This document shows positions 58,761 through 64,000 of a DNA stretch of 64,000 bases, in pieces; the stretch's first letter is position 1, and each line of letters begins with the position of its first letter. The stretch spans positions 41,556,150-41,620,149 of the forward strand of contig CM051514.1 in NCBI GenBank assembly GCA_028015205.1. Direction: 5' to 3'. The position numbers and the translations under genes are program-made. The DNA comes from Mytilisepta virgata. Its lineage: Eukaryota > Mollusca > Bivalvia > Mytilida > Mytilidae. Under the pieces are notes generated by a model that was not told where the DNA came from, searched no databases, and was given only the letters and a program-made list of their open reading frames with translations.

Positions 58761-58920
58761 GATTCTCCTTCAGGCACGAGTGAGTTATGGAATTTCTCCA
58801 CCCGAGGTAGTTAAATTTTCGATTTTCAACACGCGAGTTTTTGCGAGCGTGTTAAAATATAAAATTTAACTATTGAGAGTGGAGAAATTCCAGAACTCAC
58901 GAGTAAATTGAAGGAGAATC
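58761..58920. mobile_element. Foldback element with GATTCTCCTTCA ends
   Basis: GATTCTCCTTCA mirrors TGAAGGAGAATC. Inside, TGGAATTTCTCCAC mirrors GTGGAGAAATTCCA, TAGTTAAATTTT mirrors AAAATTTAACTA, and AACACGC mirrors GCGTGTT. Confidence 0.9.
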
Positions 58921-59295
58921 TGTTTCTCCTATGATTTTCGACAAAAACCTCAAGAAAATGTCGTTGCTATGTAGTTTGTTTACATAGACGTCATTTCGGG
59001 ACTTCTCTAGTTTATCGTTCCAATAACTGTAGAAAAAAAGGGTGGTAATACCCACGTAGAAATTTAATCACCAGGAACTGGTTAAAAATATTATGTATTT
59101 TTATCCCACTGATTAAACACGTCAAGAATAAGAGGTATAGTAATATAATTCTGTAAAGGTTTGCGAGAGCTCTATAAATTTTGAAACTACTGCAGTTCAG
59201 AAGTATACTTGACGACATGAAATTGTTAAAATAGGTCCTAGTATTCACATTATTGCTTTGTGTAACAACTTTAAAAAAAAAGATGATATTTTGCA
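58921..59295. other. AT-rich interval
   Basis: The 121-residue minus frame over 59012-59377 is T-rich, shows no domain and overlaps a repeat at its start, so it is not called. Confidence 0.45.
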
Positions 59296-59495
59296 ATTTT
59301 GGAATAGAGAATGGAAACGGGGAATGTGTCAAAGAGAGAACCCGACCAATGAGAAAAAAACAGCTCAAGCGTACCAATTGGTCTTCAACGCAGCGAAAAA
59401 ATACCGCACCCAGAGGCGGGCATCAGCTGGTCCCTAAACAATAATGTATAGTAGTTCAGCAAAATGGACGACACAATAAACTCCGAAACATATTG
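59296..59495 (+). repeat. Dispersed mussel-type repeat (GNGECVKE family), copy 3
   Basis: AATAGAGAATGGAAACGGGG through GGCGGGCATCAGCTGGTCCC to ACTCCGAAACAT. Same element as 18325-18545 and 46136-46352. Confidence 0.8.
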
Positions 59496-59700
59496 CCCTA
59501 TTTTGATGTCAGTATATTATCTACCAATAAGAGTTGTATCTGCAACATTGGAACAATTAATTCTTATTTGACATTTATAATGTTGATTCGTTGCATCTTA
59601 AATTTTATGAAATATTAACTAGTATTGCAAACAAATGGCAAAAACATTGATGACATATCCAATTCAAAGCTTAAACTTTGTGATGATGTTTTATACTATA

Positions 59701-59846
59701 GTGTTATTAACTGGCTGTTTCTCTATTGGCACTGGTATAGATTCAAGGTTTGCTGTATTGGCCTCGAGATCCGTAGGGTCGAGGGCCAATAGAGCTTACC
59801 GAGAATCTATACCAGTGCTGATACAGAAACAGCCAGTTCATAACAC
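59701..59846. mobile_element. Foldback element, ~60-base arms
   Basis: GTGTTATTAACTGGCTGTTT mirrors AACAGCCAGTTCATAACAC. CACTGGTATAGATTC mirrors GAATCTATACCAGTG, and TATTGGCC mirrors GGCCAATA around a loop near 59766-59776. Confidence 0.88.
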
Positions 59847-59904
59847 TTTTATTAATTAATCCAACTTTTTCAATACAGACTTGTTCTGAATGCTGTATTA
59901 AATA

Positions 59905-60110
59905 CATCAAATGTGAATATAGGGCCAATATTTCCAATGCGGACTTGCAATGATGTGAATATAGGGCCAATATTTCCAATATGGACTGGCAATGAATCCT
60001 GAATTACATGCACAATATATGTTTATAGGGCCAATGATTTTAATACTGACTTGCTTTTTCAGTATTGGACCGGGCCGAAAAGCAATATAGATCACCTGAT
60101 TTATATGACC
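59905..60110. repeat. GGGCCAATATTTCCAAT tandem units
   Basis: Three diverged units of ATAGGGCCAATATTTCCAAT plus GGACTTGCAATGA at about 59915, 59955 and 60025. Continuous with the foldback just upstream. Confidence 0.75.
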
Positions 60111-60649
60111 AGGACGACGTCACCAGTATGACACATGCCGTTTTGGTTGTATTAGGGCTGTTTTAATCGTATTATTTAATAAATTGCATTATAGAAATAC
60201 TGTTGAGCATTGTACTTTCCGTGTCCGACTCGCAGAATGTAAGTAACATGAAAGAACATTGAGATATAAAGATTTTAACAATTGCTGAAGATGTTTTGCA
60301 TTCTAACACAATAAAAGACATAAAATGGGCATAACTACTCAGGAATTACTCTGGGGCCATTCAGGGCTTGTGGCATAGTGTGGTATTCCACCTGTAAGCT
60401 CTGGATGTTTGTTTAGTAATAGATTTGTGATTTTGGGTTTTCTTTGTAACTTCACTCCGTGTCCGTTTTTTCAATCATAAACAGGAAACATTTTAATCCA
60501 GTATCTACTGTTATGGAGTACAGTAGATTTTGTTGAATATATAATGCAGGTAATTTCGCGCTTCATTGAGTTCTTGTATAACGATGTTGAATGTCTCTTT
60601 GTTGAAGGTTAAATAAGTTTCTATACACCCCTTAATGTGTGCCAGTTTC
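60111..60649. other. AT-rich interval
   Basis: No feature recognised. Confidence 0.5.
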
Positions 60650-60745
60650 GTACTTCATGCACAGCTCTTTCCAATGATTGTTTTGGTTTTCATTTTGGCA
60701 TTTCAATCTGGTCTATAGCATGTTGGTCAATTATTTCACATTTCC
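60650..60745 (+). repeat. Partial dispersed repeat
   Basis: CGTACTTCATGCACAGCTCT, then TTTTGGCATTTCAATCTGGT, resembles the start of the repeat at 46545. Confidence 0.45.
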
Positions 60746-61335
60746 TTATATTCGGCGTAGAGTATTGAGCCAGAACTGAAAACATGAAATTATGAGCACA
60801 TTCAAAGATTCCAAATTGAAAATTTACTTCTATTGTTTTCGGAATGTCTTTGGATTCCTCTTTTTCAATTAATAGCTGTGATAGCCATTTGCCTATGCTA
60901 GAAGCTCATATTTATAATCACCAATTTCATTCTTATATACATGGCAAACAGTTGTCTCTGTCAAATGATAAACATATGTAATCATTCATATCATCAAAGT
61001 TCACAACACAGTAACGTCATCATTAAGAGTGAGACATCACTTTCTATTTTTTCTCTAATCAAGATTGATAGCCATTTTAAACTATATCATAGAGTATCAT
61101 TTACCAAGCGTAAAACACATGACAGATCTGTGAAATCATCATATTATTACCTCGGAGACCAATTTTAGGGGTTTTATCATGTGCATTTGAGCTATAAATT
61201 TAAGTATTAGACAAAATACATAATTCTTATTGAATTATTACTTGAAAATGACATTATATCCAGGAAAAAGAATGGATCCACATTCCTTAGTATTTACAGT
61301 ATAAACTCAGTATGTACGGCATGGTGCACCTGTTG
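60746..61335. other. AT-rich interval
   Basis: The 75-residue plus frame at 60941 has no recognisable domain. Confidence 0.45.
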
Positions 61336-61810
61336 TTCGATTTTCCCATTAATGGCGGAGTATATAAAAATCACACTTTCTGTTTGTCTGTCCTAGTGTG
61401 CATATATTGTGCGGAAATCATCCTCAACCATTGGATAGAATTCAATGAAACTTTACACAGCATCAACATGGGAGATAATTTAACTTAAGTGATTCTTTGA
61501 GTATTGATCTTGTAAGCACACTCCTTCTTAACTGTCCTACATGGAATTCAAAGAAACTTAAAAAAAAAACACACACACACATAAAGATGTGCATGAAGCA
61601 AACACAAATGGTATACCAGTCTGACAGGTTTAAGGGGATATAATGTTACTTTAGTATTTATTTGATTCACCATGGAAGAAATGTTCTCTTAAACTGTCCT
61701 ACAGATTTCAATAAAACTTCATCCAAAGATACATGCAATGACAAGATATGTATGAAGCAACAACTTTTCCGCTCCATTTTTTTTTTAGCGGGGATGGGTT
61801 ACCATGTAGT
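61336..61810 (+). repeat. Imperfect tandem of ATTCAATGAAACTT units
   Basis: Three diverged segments (AATTCAATGAAACTTTACAC at 61440, GAATTCAAAGAAACTT at 61547, TTTCAATAAAACTTCATCC at 61707), the last two each preceded by AACTGTCCTACA. The first segment has only distant similarity upstream. Confidence 0.5.
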
Positions 61811-62629
61811 GAGATTGCTCACGTAACATATATATGTAGTTCCAGTAGATTTCACGTTATTGAGAATAAGGTTTTATTGAAACAAGTAATTACATTGTAA
61901 TTAGATTTACGTGAATATGGTCCGAACATTCTATAAGAGTGATCAAGAGATGTGAAGGAAGGGCTACAACAACAAGCCATGACTAAGATATCTCAAAAAC
62001 CGTAAAGCATTGTAAAAAGATTACCAAAATGAATTGAGCAATCCAAGATTTCATAACTGAACACAATACAATTAATGGATAAGACAGAAAATAATTTACA
62101 ATTCAGGGTCAGGATAACAAGAGATAACCAGCTTAAGTAAACAACATAATTCATTGTAATAATAAATTTTCAAATGAACGTTTAATTTTTTCTTCAAATT
62201 CGATATTTAAAAGTTGCTGGCAGGAAACGAATCAATATAAAATTGTACTGTATACATATTACAAATTCAATATTTCTGTCTGACATTGAAACGTCTTTGA
62301 AGAAGGTAAGTCCATTCTTTTTCAAAAATTTTGATCTGGTAAACATTTTTTAATATGATGAAAATTTAATAATGGTCGACTAAATGTGTGTCTCCTCTGT
62401 TGTGCCTTTGGTCGGAAATTTTGAAATCCGAAACAAATAGCCATAAGTTTGAAGGAAAGATCCAAATACCAAAATGCGGAAATCCCAAACCTACTGTGTT
62501 TCCCACATACTTGCATCCATGATTTCTGGATGAAAACGTGGTACTTCACTAGAATTCTATCAATGTTAAATAATGATTTTTTGATTCTATACTTTACTAG
62601 AAGTTCAAATAATGATTAGGTATAACAGT
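61811..62629. other. AT-rich interval
   Basis: No feature recognised. Confidence 0.5.
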
Positions 62630-62756
62630 AAGGGACGAGATCAAAAGTTCAATATAGCATAAAAAACTTAATTCAAATAGTTTTTTTTTGGAGGGGGGGG
62701 GGAACTATGTGAATTAAGTTTTTTATCCTATATTAAACTTTTGATCTCATCCCTAA
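62630..62756. mobile_element. Foldback element with G-rich loop
   Basis: AAGGGACGAGATCAAAAGTT mirrors AACTTTTGATCTCATCCCTA, and AAAAAACTTAATTCAAATAGTT mirrors AACTATGTGAATTAAGTTTTTT. The loop is a T run followed by GGAGGGGGGGGG. Confidence 0.88.
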
Positions 62757-64000
62757 GGATGGATCAAACATAAGAAAACAATAATATATCACATTCGTTT
62801 GATGAATCGCACTCACTCATTCACGCACGCATGCACACACACACTGCTCTGGCAAAAAATATCAGACATTTCAGCATTTGAAAAGGCAGTAACTACATTG
62901 TAGTTCCAACTAAAGAAACAAAAGTTGAGTTACACTCTTACTTATATTTTAAACAAAATCTGATAATCACTCTTAGTTCATTACGTGAGGACGAATTGGT
63001 TAAAATTTTATATCATTTCATAAAAGCATAAAGTTCATACCGACATATTGATAAGCTGGTGACTTATCGGACGACGTGTACGTATGATAAAAAATATCGT
63101 ATCCATTTGGAATATACCAGGTTCAATTAATCACTAAAATGTTATCATATTTGTTTGCATACTGCGACCATGTGCGTTATAAAACTAAAAAAGGAAAATA
63201 AATTGATAAATTTACGAATAAAACAGGCGTACGTTATTATTTTATTTCAGCGCTTTTCCAATAGAAAATCATTCATCGTTGAATCAAAAAATTGTCTTGT
63301 TGACAAATAAAAATATCAAGTTATTAAAAAATATGAAACCAACGAACATTAATAGATAATTTGGGTAATATACCGGAAATTAAGAATGGAATCTCATTAT
63401 TTTCATGAACACTGAAAAATTAAATTACAAGCTTGAATTAATCCATCATTAAGCAGGAGTTGTTAGATTATAATCCAGGCCAATACTTTTATTTAATTTT
63501 CAAAATGTATCAAGGTATATTCCACAAATGCACAACAACTTTCCTTCTGTTTTCATTTATACGGGATTATTTAGACCCAGATTTTTTCTTTTTTTTGTCC
63601 CCGACTGATTTATGTGTCAGCATTTCGTCCCTTCGTCTATGCTTCTGTTTCCGAATGATAACTGGTATATATTATGAACGGAAAGTCAGAATGTAGCGAG
63701 TTTATCTTATGACAGAAAAGATAATGGTCATTTTTACTAGAGTTATTTCCCCTTTTACACTTGAAGTTTGTTATCTAGATGATAACATAATAGCGAACGA
63801 AAGATCAGATTAAACATGTTGAAGCCAAGTGTGAATATCTATTAAAAGTTCGATAGTAGTAAATTGGAACCTGTTTGATTACGGAATTTGTATGATTATA
63901 GATATCCATGTCAAATTCGGTAATGGTTATTTTGAGAGATTCTTGCCCTTTTTGATTACGGAATTTGATATTTGTTTTGATATTTTAACGCTATGTGTGG
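62757..64000. other. AT-rich interval to the window end
   Basis: A CACGCACGCATGCACACACA tract lies at 62818-62845. The 78-residue plus frame at 63460-63696 has no recognisable domain. Confidence 0.5.

Noticed and set aside
59012..59377. 121-codon minus-strand frame
   Set aside because: T-rich hydrophobic translation, with its start inside the antisense of a dispersed repeat. No domain.
1..64000. CRISPR arrays, operons, riboswitches, bacterial terminators
   Set aside because: The introns, SINEs and metazoan receptor architecture show animal DNA. No spacer-repeat pattern of CRISPR type is present; the tandem arrays have no unique spacers.

Overview
The window looks like nuclear DNA of a bivalve mollusc, most likely a mussel (Mytilus-like). 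It is AT-rich and gene-poor. One multi-exon protein gene with consensus splice sites is visible, and much of the rest is interspersed repeats of kinds I associate with bivalve genomes: decayed copies of a reverse-transcriptase element and its 3' tail, tRNA-derived SINEs, foldback/MITE-like palindromes, a Tc1-type transposon and ~156-bp tandem arrays. The genus is inferred from repeat style and was not tested by search.

Gene. The left end (1-8068, minus strand) holds the 5' part of a seven-transmembrane receptor gene. Exon 1 (6902-8068) encodes a signal-peptide-like start, a Ser/Thr-rich stretch, a somatomedin-B-like Cys knot and a Cys-rich ectodomain. It ends in a CAG|GTAATT donor. A later exon (1-1093) opens after a CAG acceptor in the same phase and encodes the membrane-proximal ectodomain plus TM1 to TM4 of a secretin/adhesion-type helix bundle. 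It then runs off the left edge. The 5.8-kb intron holds a head-to-head pair of reverse-transcriptase remnants, a SINE, half a MITE and an (ATT)n(ATAG)n microsatellite.

Mobile DNA. 11053-12583 is a Tc1 (DD34E) transposon with near-perfect inverted termini and a TA target duplication; its transposase has one frameshift near the N-terminus. At least five coding remnants and several 3'-tail fragments of one reverse-transcriptase family (Penelope-like in character, IDD catalytic box, no endonuclease seen downstream) lie across the window on both strands. Three copies of another mussel-type repeat lie at 18325, 46136 and 59296. Two arrays of the same ~156-bp monomer face each other in opposite orientation at 24938-25765 and 26121-26760. 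Many palindromes occur, some of them perfect (13380-13413, 29671-29704).

The remaining DNA (most of 8.1-11 kb, 19.1-24.9 kb, 27.9-29.2 kb, 33.1-35.9 kb, 37.1-42.1 kb, 46.8-50.3 kb, 51.7-57.2 kb and 62.8-64 kb) is AT-rich and shows no convincing exon. I found no rRNA gene, no intact tRNA gene, no CRISPR array and no operon-like arrangement. I saw no clear new biological system. The strongest leads are the receptor without a visible GPS motif, the inverted RT pair inside its intron, the opposed 156-bp arrays and the density of foldback elements.
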